A DNA stretch of 10,559 bases from Candidatus Aenigmatarchaeota archaeon. Lineage in GTDB: Archaea > Aenigmatarchaeota > Aenigmatarchaeia > GW2011-AR5. Below are positions 6,049 to 10,559 of the stretch, in pieces (the stretch's first letter is position 1; each line of letters starts with the position of its first letter). The DNA lies in the NCBI GenBank assembly GCA_016187365.1, contig JACPJX010000041.1, forward strand, positions 1 through 10,559, given 5' to 3'. The position numbers were made by a program, and so were the translations under genes. The notes under the pieces were generated by a model. It was not told where the DNA came from, made no database searches, and saw only the letters and a list, made by a program, of their open reading frames with translations.

Positions 6049-6739
6049 GATAGACGGAAGAAAATTTGACGAGCTCAGGCCCATGGAGGCGAAGGTCGGC
6101 GTGCTGAAGAACGCAGACGGCTCCGCGATGTTCAGGCTCGGCAACACGATGGCGATCGCCGGCGTGTTCGGGCCGAGAAAGGTCCACCCGAAGCACGAGG
6201 AGGACGCCGAAAGGGCGATACTCAGGACGAGATACAGCATGGCCGCGTTCGCGACGGGCGAGCGCGGGAGGCCCGGGCCCAGCAGAAGAAGCCAGGAAAT
6301 ATCAATGGTCACGAGATACGCCCTGCTTCCGACGCTCTTCCTTGACGAATTCCCGCGCACGGCAATAGACGTCCACATAGAAGTGCTGCAGGCGGACGCC
6401 TCGACAAGATGCGTCGGGATAAACGCTGCGGCGCTTGCGCTTGCGGACGCCGGGGTGCCAATGAAAGACTTAATAAGCAGCTGCTCCGCCGGAAAGGTCT
6501 CGGGCAGCATCGTGCTCGACATAGCCGGCAAGGAGGATACCGAAGGGGAGCTTGACCTTCCTGTTGCATACTACCCGAAGAAGGACGAGATAACCCTCCT
6601 CCAGATGGACGGGCTGGCGTCAAGGGAGGAAGTGAAGCAGATAATAAAACTTGCCGTAGGCGGCTGCAAAAAAATAAGCGAAGTCCAGAAAAAAGCGCTC
6701 CGGGACAGGTACGATGCCGGCGCCAACGAGGTGGTCTGA
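6041..6739 (+). CDS. rrp41: Exosome catalytic RNase PH subunit Rrp41
   Basis: Rrp41 carries the phosphorolytic 3'-5' exoribonuclease site of the archaeal exosome (RNA + phosphate to nucleoside diphosphates). The 232 residues show the RNase PH fold: NRIDGRKFDELRPMEAKVGVL at the start, the phosphate/RNA-contacting arginine pair in GPSRRSQEIS (R82-R83), and the active-site acidic segment GKEDTEGELDLPVA with D166 and D172. These match the catalytic residues of Rrp41 and not the inactive Rrp42 pattern. ATG 6041 is preferred to ATG 6005 because GGTGA lies at 6031-6035 and the earlier start runs deep into rrp4. The eight-base overlap with rrp4 suggests translational coupling. The next gene starts immediately after the stop. 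Confidence 0.96.
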   Translation: MNRIDGRKFDELRPMEAKVGVLKNADGSAMFRLGNTMAIAGVFGPRKVHPKHEEDAERAILRTRYSMAAFATGERGRPGPSRRSQEISMVTRYALLPTLFLDEFPRTAIDVHIEVLQADASTRCVGINAAALALADAGVPMKDLISSCSAGKVSGSIVLDIAGKEDTEGELDLPVAYYPKKDEITLLQMDGLASREEVKQIIKLAVGGCKKISEVQKKALRDRYDAGANEVV

Positions 6740-7513
6740 ATGATATCTCTTGACAGGGAACTGATGAGAAAAATGGCAGAGAAAGGGAAAAGAATAGACA
6801 ACAGGAGCCCGGACGCATACCGCGAGATAACGATAGAAAATGGCATTGTAACCAGCGCCGAAGGCTCAAGCATGGTGAAAATAGGGAACACTCAGGTCAT
6901 CGCCGGCGTCAAGCTCGGCACAGGCGCGCCGTTCCCGGACACGCCGGACGAGGGCGTGCTCATGGTGGCGGCCGAACTGCTGCCCCTGGCATCGCCTGAA
7001 TTCGAGCCCGGGCCTCCGGGAGAGCAGGCAATAGAGCTTTCAAGGGTGGTCGACCGGGCCATCCGCGAGTCGAAGGCCATAGACTTCCCGAAACTGTGCA
7101 TAACGCCGAAGGAAAAGGTGTGGATGGTCTACGTGGACATAGACGTCCTTGACGACGACGGGAACCTGATAGATGCCGCGTGTCTTGCAGCAGTGTCGGC
7201 GCTCCTCGGCGCGAGCCTGCCGGAACTCGACGAGGAAAACAGCGTGAAAGAAGGGACGAAGAGCGGCAGGCGCCTTCCAATGGAAGGAAAGCCGGTCTCG
7301 AACACGTTTGCCAAGATAAACGGCCGCATAATCGCCGACCCCAAGATAGAGGAGATGAACGCCGCGGACGCGCGCCTGACGATAGGCTCCCTCGAGAACG
7401 GCATGCTGTGCTCGCTGCAGAAAGGGGGCCCGGAGGGGTTCACGTTCAGGGAGATAGAGACAATCATGGAGATGGCGGAGAAGAAGGGCGCGGAACTGCG
7501 GGCGATGCTGTGA
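6740..7513 (+). CDS. rrp42: Exosome non-catalytic RNase PH subunit Rrp42
   Basis: Rrp42 pairs with Rrp41 to form the hexameric exosome ring. It lacks the catalytic aspartate pattern but contributes to RNA binding. The 257-residue protein shows RIDNRSPDAYREITIENGIV, EGSSMVKIGNTQVIAGVKLG, the long insert FEPGPPGEQAIELSRVVDRAIRESKAID, and the family segment WMVYVDIDVLDDDGNLIDAA. The later sheet contains PVSNTFAKINGRIIADPKIEE, normal for the family. The start codon abuts the rrp41 stop, and GAGGTGG (6728-6734) is the ribosome binding site. It is the last gene of this operon. The ribosomal L37Ae gene often found next is absent. Confidence 0.96.
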   Translation: MISLDRELMRKMAEKGKRIDNRSPDAYREITIENGIVTSAEGSSMVKIGNTQVIAGVKLGTGAPFPDTPDEGVLMVAAELLPLASPEFEPGPPGEQAIELSRVVDRAIRESKAIDFPKLCITPKEKVWMVYVDIDVLDDDGNLIDAACLAAVSALLGASLPELDEENSVKEGTKSGRRLPMEGKPVSNTFAKINGRIIADPKIEEMNAADARLTIGSLENGMLCSLQKGGPEGFTFREIETIMEMAEKKGAELRAML

Positions 7514-7526
7514 GCCTTCACACATA

Positions 7527-7550
7527 TTTTCTTTTTTTGCTTTCATTTTT
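7527..7550 (+). terminator. T-run terminator of the SBDS-exosome operon
   Basis: After the rrp42 stop come three closely spaced T runs (4, 7 and 5 Ts) within 24 bases. This is a typical archaeal U-tract terminator without an obvious hairpin. Confidence 0.65.
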
Positions 7551-7561
7551 CATAAAAACAT

Positions 7562-7571
7562 CCTTATAAGT
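7562..7571 (+). promoter_or_regulatory. TATA box for the small winged-helix-like gene at 7594
   Basis: CTTATAAG (7563-7570) is centred about 27 bases before ATG 7594, which implies a leaderless message. It supports ATG 7594 over the in-frame ATG 7570, which falls on the TATA box itself. Confidence 0.65.
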
Positions 7572-7593
7572 GTTGCCCCCTATTTCTTTACTC

Positions 7594-7809
7594 ATGTCGC
7601 TTTTGGAATACGTAAAGAATGTTGTAAGAGAAAATATAGGAGTATACAGGGAGAGCGACATTCATATGCTGGCCGGACAAGTCAGGCATCATGTGACACG
7701 AAAAACAGGAGAAGAGCCAAGCCTGTATCACACCATCAGTTCAGTGACAAGAGCAATTGAAGAAGGCCATCTGACAATACGCGACGGCTTTCTATACCCA
7801 TTAGACTGA
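7594..7809 (+). CDS. Small winged-helix-like protein (copy A), unknown function
   Basis: A 71-residue soluble protein, MSLLEYVKNVVRENIG onward. The first half looks helical (EYVKNVVREN, SDIHMLAGQVRHHVT). A second helix segment (SLYHTISSVTRAIEEGHL) is followed by a short strand-turn-strand ending in DGFLYPLD. The pattern DI...L...(helix)...A...G.L followed by a wing-like FLYP ending suggests a compact winged-helix DNA-binding protein or a single-domain regulator. The gene at 8058-8276 has the same length and a comparable arrangement. No family is recognised with certainty. It has its own TATA box and ends directly against the stop codon of the convergent membrane-protein gene. Confidence 0.62.
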   Translation: MSLLEYVKNVVRENIGVYRESDIHMLAGQVRHHVTRKTGEEPSLYHTISSVTRAIEEGHLTIRDGFLYPLD

Positions 7810-7992
7810 TCATTTCTCGGCGTGGCTGTGCTTCGGTATCATCCACACGATGAATATCACTATAAGCGCCAGAATGCCTGCCGACATCCAGTCCTTCGGG
7901 AACCATTCCTGCGACAGGGCGACGCCGAAGAACACAAGCACGGCGATAACCGTGAGAACCATAGAAGCGTATTTTCCAAGCTCGACCTTCAT
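7810..7992 (-). CDS. 60-residue two-helix membrane protein, unknown function
   Basis: Starting at ATG 7992 the product is 60 residues: a short N-terminus (MKVELGKYAS), a hydrophobic helix at about 11-28 (MVLTVIAVLVFFGVALS), a polar loop QEWFPKDWM, a second hydrophobic helix at about 38-52 (AGILALIVIFIVWM), and a basic/histidine tail PKHSHAEK. The frame is open upstream to 8145, but the strong ribosome binding site GGAGGAGAT six bases before ATG 7992, and a T/A-rich TATA element near 8024-8036 on this strand, fix the start. It lies between the two small winged-helix-like genes. Its stop TCA abuts the TGA of the convergent gene, so TGATCA forms both stops. A membrane sensor or partner role is only inference. 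Confidence 0.68.
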   Translation of the reverse strand: MKVELGKYASMVLTVIAVLVFFGVALSQEWFPKDWMSAGILALIVIFIVWMIPKHSHAEK

Positions 7993-8023
7993 TGAATCTC
8001 CTCCGTTTTTTATTTGGAGTCGG

Positions 8024-8036
8024 TGATTTAAATAAA
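8024..8036 (-). promoter_or_regulatory. TATA element of the 60-residue membrane protein gene
   Basis: On the minus strand the sequence ATTTATTTAAAT lies 32-44 bases before ATG 7992. It predicts a short leader that contains the GGAGGAGAT ribosome binding site at about 7998-8006. Confidence 0.5.
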
Positions 8037-8057
8037 TGATATCATCCAGTGCCAGTC

Positions 8058-8276
8058 TCACTGTACAGGATAGAATACCCGCTGGCTCTGGCCGTCGACA
8101 AACCTTCTCGCAGGGGATATCAGCCCGGCCGCCTGGGCTTTCCATACATAATGTCTCATGGCAATATTGCTGGAGCCCGTATAGGCGGCCAATGCATTGG
8201 TAATGTCACACCTTGTCATCTCTCCAGGATGAGTTCTCACAAGTTCGTGGACATACCTCACTTCATCAATTTCCAT
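8058..8276 (-). CDS. Small winged-helix-like protein (copy B), unknown function
   Basis: With ATG 8276 the product is 72 residues, MEIDEVRYVHELVRTHPGEM onward. A first helix (DEVRYVHELVRTHPG) is followed by a helix-turn-helix-like segment (TRCDITNALAAYTGSSN, then IAMRHYVWKAQAAGLI) and a strand-rich ending RRFVDGQSQRVFYPVQ that fits a wing. This is a standard small winged-helix plan. Size, order and the ...A...G.(L/I)...FYP ending resemble the gene at 7594-7809. An in-frame ATG at 8327 would add 17 residues. ATG 8276 is preferred because CTATAAAATATC (8297-8307, read on the minus strand) is centred 26 bases upstream and would otherwise lie inside the gene. Confidence 0.65.
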   Translation of the reverse strand: MEIDEVRYVHELVRTHPGEMTRCDITNALAAYTGSSNIAMRHYVWKAQAAGLISPARRFVDGQSQRVFYPVQ

Positions 8277-8296
8277 CCTAAAAATATCGCCGCCCG

Positions 8297-8308
8297 CTAT
8301 AAAATATC
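8297..8308 (-). promoter_or_regulatory. TATA box for winged-helix-like copy B
   Basis: The minus strand reads GATATTTTATAG at 8297-8308, centred about 26 bases from ATG 8276. This gives a leaderless start. Confidence 0.65.
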
Positions 8309-8319
8309 CCGTTCCCACG

Positions 8320-8338
8320 CCTCCCATTTCGTGGGTGG
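8320..8338. repeat. Imperfect inverted repeat between divergent promoters
   Basis: CCTCCCA (8320-8326) and TGGGTGG (8332-8338) are inverted with one mismatch around a 5-base spacer. It sits between the TATA box of copy B (minus) and that of the RpoP-like gene (plus), where a regulator could affect both. It may be chance. Confidence 0.3.
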
Positions 8339-8343
8339 CAAGT

Positions 8344-8352
8344 GATAAATAC
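8344..8352 (+). promoter_or_regulatory. TATA-like box for the RpoP-like zinc ribbon gene
   Basis: GATAAATAC is centred about 28 bases before ATG 8376, consistent with the leaderless starts seen elsewhere in the window. Confidence 0.5.
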
Positions 8353-8375
8353 TGCCTGCCGCCGTATAAAATGTG

Positions 8376-8474
8376 ATGAGAATCAGGTGCCAGAGATGCG
8401 ACAACGTGAAAGAGAACAACATGTCGCCGGTGAAATGCAACGTGTGCGGCGGCTGGATGTTCTTCATACCGTGA
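8376..8474 (+). CDS. rpoP: Minimal zinc ribbon protein, probable RNA polymerase subunit P (Rpb12-like)
   Basis: This 32-residue ORF begins MRIRCQRCDNVKENN and has two CxxC knuckles (C5/C8 and C21/C24, separated by 12 residues) with the ending CNVCGGWMFFIP. This is the layout of archaeal RpoP/Rpb12, a small zinc ribbon subunit of RNA polymerase: first knuckle near the N-terminus, short linker, then C-x-x-C-G and a hydrophobic strand. RpoP is usually about 44-50 residues with a basic tail ending in Arg-Pro, which is missing here. Context helps: rpoP commonly follows the exosome genes and L37Ae in archaea. A TATA-like element about 28 bases upstream supports ATG 8376. The alternative is an unrelated zinc ribbon peptide. 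Confidence 0.6.
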   Translation: MRIRCQRCDNVKENNMSPVKCNVCGGWMFFIP

Positions 8475-8500
8475 ATCCTGTCTTGGTTTTTAATATGCGC

Positions 8501-8517
8501 AGAAAGCAAGGCTTTCT
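8501..8517. repeat. 7-bp perfect hairpin downstream of the zinc ribbon gene
   Basis: AGAAAGC (8501-8507) and GCTTTCT (8511-8517) form a perfect stem with a 3-base AAG loop. It lies 26 bases after the zinc ribbon stop and just before the promoter palindrome. Possible transcript end or regulatory hairpin. Confidence 0.4.
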
Positions 8518-8524
8518 GGCATTC

Positions 8525-8549
8525 AAAAATCGTTTCCGGAACGATTTTT
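8525..8549. promoter_or_regulatory. 25-base palindrome overlapping the OB-fold/PCNA promoter
   Basis: Arms AAAAATCGTT (8525-8534) and AACGATTTTT (8540-8549) are perfect inverted repeats around TCCGG. The right arm runs into the TATA-like TTTTTAATAATTT (8545-8557), so the palindrome covers the BRE side and the start of the TATA box. That is a typical position for a repressor operator. A terminator for the upstream gene is the alternative. Confidence 0.6.
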
Positions 8550-8557
8550 AATAATTT
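8545..8557 (+). promoter_or_regulatory. TATA box of the OB-fold/PCNA operon
   Basis: TTTTTAATAATTT is centred about 25 bases before ATG 8575, giving a leaderless first gene. Confidence 0.65.
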
Positions 8558-8574
8558 CACGACAATTTTCTTGC

Positions 8575-8874
8575 ATGGAGCAGTTCAAGAGGGCGGCCGC
8601 AAGAAGGTGCAAAATATCCGACATAAAGCCGGAGAAGGACATACGGGTAAGGATCTTCGGGAAGGTCATAGACAGGATGGACGACATGCTCGTCATCGAC
8701 GACGGCACCGGCAAGATTGAGATGATAACGGAAAACCCGGCTGCCGAAACAGGAAGCAGCGTCTTCGCCATAGCGCGCATACTGCCGCTGGAAAGCGGCT
8801 ACGAGGCCCGCGCCGAACTCGTGAACGGCGCGCCGGGGCTTGACGCGGAACTCTACAGGAAGGTTTTCGGATGA
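8575..8874 (+). CDS. Single OB-fold nucleic-acid-binding protein (RPA-related)
   Basis: A 99-residue protein with a single OB-fold pattern: RCKISDIKPEKDIRVRIFGKVIDRMDDMLVIDDGTGKIEMITE, where a strand with V-x-I-x-G-K-V is followed by L-V-I-D-D-G-T-G-K-I. This is the hallmark of RPA/RecG/aspRS-type OB folds. The rest (SSVFAIARILPLESGYEARAELV) supplies the last strands, and LDAELYRKVFG forms a C-terminal helix. Single-OB proteins of this kind in archaea are related to RPA accessory subunits. A role in single-stranded DNA binding near the replication clamp is inferred from the fold and from its place directly upstream of PCNA, 24 bases away in the same operon. It is too short for a full RPA. Confidence 0.8.
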   Translation: MEQFKRAAARRCKISDIKPEKDIRVRIFGKVIDRMDDMLVIDDGTGKIEMITENPAAETGSSVFAIARILPLESGYEARAELVNGAPGLDAELYRKVFG

Positions 8875-8898
8875 TTATTTATCCATGGAGATGATTGA

Positions 8899-9642
8899 AT
8901 GTTCGAGGCAAGCATTGACGACATCGGCATGCTCAGGGACAGCATAGCGACCATATCCGACATCATAGACGAGACGGAACTCAGGATAAAGGAGAAGGGG
9001 ATCGAGATGATGGCCGCCGACCGCGCAGTGGTAGCGGTCGTGGACTTCATGTTCTCGAGGAACGTGTTCACCGAATACAAATTCGAGAAGGAGGAGAAGA
9101 TCGGGATAAATCTCGTGAACCTCCTCCAGATACTGAAAAGGGCGAAGGACGGCGACAAGATGAGGATGAAACTCGACTCGAACAAGCTGCACATCACGCT
9201 GCAGAACGGCTCCAGAAGGGTGTTTTCGCTGCCGCTCATCGACGTCTCGAAGGAAGAGCCGCCGCCTCTCGATACCCTGAATTTCCCGGCGCACCTGAAG
9301 ATAAACTCCGACATACTCAACAGCGGCATCGAGGACGCGGAACTTGTCGGCGACTCCATCGTGCTTACGGCCAGCAAGGGCGCCTTCCTCATGAAATCCG
9401 AGAGCGACAACTCCTCTGCCCAGCTTGAACTCCAGACAGGAGGCGGCATGAAGATAGTGGAGATAGGCGAGCCGGTGCGCGCGCGCTATTCCCTGGACTA
9501 CATGAAGAAGATAATGAGGGCGAAGAAGCTCGCCGACGAAACGACGCTCATGATGGGAACCGATTACCCCCTGAAACTCCAGTTCGAGGTGCCGGGCAAA
9601 CTCAGCCTCGGATTCGTGCTGGCGCCGAGGGTTGATGAATAG
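8899..9642 (+). CDS. pcn: DNA polymerase sliding clamp PCNA
   Basis: PCNA is the ring clamp that tethers DNA polymerases and other PIP-box partners such as FEN1 and ligase. The 247 residues match the normal length and two-domain layout. The N-terminal domain has LRIKEKGIEMMAADRAVVAVVDF (about 28-50). The interdomain connecting loop is LIDVSKEEPPPLDTLNF (about 113-129). The C-terminal domain has SKGAFLMKSESD (159-170), and the C-terminal PIP-pocket end is LQFEVPGKLSLGFVLAPRVDE. GGAGATGAT (8887-8895) just before ATG 8899 is the ribosome binding site, and no separate TATA box is evident, so it is co-transcribed with the OB-fold gene. The small minus-strand ORF overlaps its 3' end by 41 bases. 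Confidence 0.97.
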   Translation: MFEASIDDIGMLRDSIATISDIIDETELRIKEKGIEMMAADRAVVAVVDFMFSRNVFTEYKFEKEEKIGINLVNLLQILKRAKDGDKMRMKLDSNKLHITLQNGSRRVFSLPLIDVSKEEPPPLDTLNFPAHLKINSDILNSGIEDAELVGDSIVLTASKGAFLMKSESDNSSAQLELQTGGGMKIVEIGEPVRARYSLDYMKKIMRAKKLADETTLMMGTDYPLKLQFEVPGKLSLGFVLAPRVDE

Positions 9643-9781
9643 ATCGGGAATATTTCTTCAGCATTCTGTCAAGATACCTGACAAGAGGCCCGCGCCAGTC
9701 CTTCTTCAGCTGGGTTTTTATCAGCTGCAGGAATTCCCTGTCGTTCTTGCCGAGATTTTTTCCTTCAAGGGCCTTTATCAA
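9602..9781 (-). CDS. Small basic protein of unknown function, start uncertain
   Basis: From TTG 9781 the minus strand encodes 59 residues, beginning (M)IKALEGKNLGKND and continuing REFLQLIKTQLKKDWRGPLV, RYLDRMLKKYSRS. The composition is helical, basic and protein-like up to about residue 46, after which it reads into the PCNA 3' end. No family is recognised. GGAGG on this strand (9792-9796) is about 10 bases before TTG. An alternative is an ATG at 9834 whose short ORF stops (TGA at 9780-9778) overlapping the TTG. One missing base, or a -1 slip, at 9779-9782 would join the two into a protein of about 78 residues. It may therefore be frameshifted. Confidence 0.5.
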   Translation of the reverse strand: MIKALEGKNLGKNDREFLQLIKTQLKKDWRGPLVRYLDRMLKKYSRSIHQPSAPARIRG

Positions 9782-9854
9782 GGCTGAAAGCCCTCCGGAT
9801 AAACGCCCCGCTGAGGCGCGGCGAATCCTACCATGACGACGGGTTTGTCGGCTC

Positions 9855-9870
9855 CATAAAAATATATACC
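9855..9870. promoter_or_regulatory. Possible TATA element, readable in both directions
   Basis: CATAAAAATATATACC can serve as a TATA box on either strand. On the minus strand it is centred 25-29 bases before ATG 9834. On the plus strand it predicts a start near 9889, 36 bases before TTG 9925. It also lies within the open frame of the HExxH gene, so it may not be a promoter at all. Confidence 0.35.
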
Positions 9871-9924
9871 CGCGAACTATGCAGCCGGTATCCGTTCAAA
9901 GAAAACCTGAAAAATGAAACGTAT

Positions 9925-10293
9925 TTGAGAAGGGATCATAGACCACTGGACGGGTGCTATCTTCCTATGACCACGCCCCACGGCACGGAATACCATATAT
10001 TCTATATTGACCACCGGCATGAGCCAACCAACTTATTCATGAGAGCACATGAAGAAACACACGTCCTTTACGAACTTGGCAGACTGGACATCCTTGCGGA
10101 CAGGCTCCTTGCCGGCCAGGGGGTGCGCATCAGTTTCGATGAAATAGATGAAGAGGAGGTTATAGCAGAACTGGGCGGGATATACGCACTGGGGCGCGCC
10201 GGACTGAGGCCCGGAAGCATCATGAGAAGGCACAAAACTGGAAGATATTTTGGCAGGGCTATGAGATTATATGAACAGTCAAGGCTCCAGTGA
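9925..10293 (+). CDS. HExxH zinc metallopeptidase-like protein, N-terminus uncertain
   Basis: From TTG 9925 the product is 122 residues. It contains HEETH (42-46) in the helix FMRAHEETHVLYELGRLD, a zincin metal-binding motif, and a downstream acidic helix DEIDEEEVIAELGGIYALGRAG whose E78 or E82 could be the third zinc ligand, as in ImmA/IrrE (M78-like) proteins. The family cannot be named with confidence and no helix-turn-helix partner is adjacent. The frame is open upstream to 9682 without any ATG, GTG or TTG before 9925, yet 9800-9925 reads like coding sequence (GFVGSIKIYTRELCSRYPF). An ATA codon at 9799 is where an ATG would be expected. There is no ribosome binding site before TTG 9925. 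The 5' end may be damaged or use an unusual start. Confidence 0.6.
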   Translation: MRRDHRPLDGCYLPMTTPHGTEYHIFYIDHRHEPTNLFMRAHEETHVLYELGRLDILADRLLAGQGVRISFDEIDEEEVIAELGGIYALGRAGLRPGSIMRRHKTGRYFGRAMRLYEQSRLQ

Positions 10294-10308
10294 GATGATT
10301 CTTGCGCC

Positions 10309-10542
10309 CTAACCGGACTTCGAAATCCTTTGAATCCAGTAAGCGTAAAGCAGGGCGTAGATTATGAAGCCTGCATAGAAATAAGGCAGGTACGAGGCGA
10401 CGCGCGCCGAGATGGTTATCCACGAAAGCAGTATGCCAAGCGCAATCATTATGGTGTAGAATATCGGCACTGCCATCTTTTCGGCTTTCAGGAAGCCGTC
10501 GTAAACGCTCTTTATCGCCGCTGCTGACAATTCTTCATGCAT
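10309..10542 (-). CDS. Two-helix membrane protein, possibly continuing beyond the window
   Basis: A 77-residue protein from ATG 10542: an amphipathic N-terminus (MHEELSAAAIKSVYDGFLKAE), then two hydrophobic segments at about 22-40 (KMAVPIFYTIMIALGILLSW) and 45-67 (ISARVASYLPYFYAGF and IIYALLYAYW), and a short basic tail QRISKSG. The reading frame stays open from 10542 to the window edge (upstream codons encode HLEKL), so the true start may lie outside. ATG 10542 is only the first visible one. No family is recognised. It converges on the HExxH gene with a 15-base gap. Confidence 0.6.
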   Translation of the reverse strand: MHEELSAAAIKSVYDGFLKAEKMAVPIFYTIMIALGILLSWITISARVASYLPYFYAGFIIYALLYAYWIQRISKSG

Positions 10543-10559
10543 TAGCTTTTCAAGGTGAA

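Noticed and set aside
5524..6531. 335-codon open frame on the minus strand opposite rrp4/rrp41
   Set aside because: Shadow of strongly supported exosome genes. Low-complexity Ser/Leu/His composition and no promoter.
7993..8145. 51-residue N-terminal extension of the 60-residue membrane protein
   Set aside because: It runs through a TATA element and a strong ribosome binding site into the next gene, so ATG 7992 is the start.
8342..8551. 69-codon plus-strand frame across the zinc ribbon gene
   Set aside because: Arg/Gln-rich, spans the hairpin and palindrome region, and overlaps the better supported RpoP-like ORF in another frame.
1..10559. CRISPR arrays, tRNA or rRNA genes, insertion sequences
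   Set aside because: No regularly spaced direct repeats, no tRNA-like cloverleaf or rRNA sequence and no transposase were seen by eye.

Overview
The window is archaeal. It carries an archaeal-type SRP54, a proteasome alpha subunit, SBDS, the exosome trio Rrp4-Rrp41-Rrp42 and PCNA. Promoters have TATA boxes centred about 25-28 bases before start codons, so most first genes look leaderless, while operon-internal genes have GGAGG/GGTGAT ribosome binding sites. Genes are compact and closely packed, with heavy use of AGG (Arg) and ATA (Ile). Together with the many tiny membrane proteins this suggests a small-genome archaeon of DPANN (Micrarchaeota/Diapherotrites) type. That placement is inference and was not tested phylogenetically.

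Layout. 1-540 (-): HD-domain phosphohydrolase, 3' end cut by the window. 587-1921 (+): SRP54. 1955-2461 (+): membrane-anchored, sequon- and cysteine-bearing coiled-coil-like protein. 2484-3179 (+): proteasome alpha. 3215-4144 (+): ornithine cyclodeaminase/mu-crystallin family enzyme. 4220-4465 (-): two-helix membrane protein. 4596-7513 (+): SBDS-rrp4-rrp41-rrp42 operon. 7594-7809 (+): small winged-helix-like protein. 7810-7992 (-): 60-residue membrane protein. 8058-8276 (-): second small winged-helix-like protein. 8376-8474 (+): 32-residue zinc ribbon, probably a minimal RpoP. 8575-9642 (+): OB-fold protein and PCNA. 9602-9781 (-): small basic protein with an unclear start. 9925-10293 (+): HExxH metallopeptidase-like protein with an unclear start. 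10309-10542 (-): two-helix membrane protein whose frame stays open to the window edge.

How it fits together. The backbone is the ancestral archaeal proteasome-exosome superoperon (psmA, sbds, rrp4, rrp41, rrp42, ..., rpoP), linking RNA degradation, ribosome maturation, transcription and protein turnover. Here two islets of independently promoted small or accessory genes split it. One islet lies between psmA and sbds, the other between rrp42 and the RpoP-like gene. A replication module (OB-fold protein plus sliding clamp) follows. The most unusual places are the small winged-helix / membrane protein / winged-helix islet, the 25-base palindrome on the OB-fold/PCNA promoter, the structured leader before SBDS, the single TATA boxes that appear to serve divergent genes, and the unresolved 9780-9925 junction.
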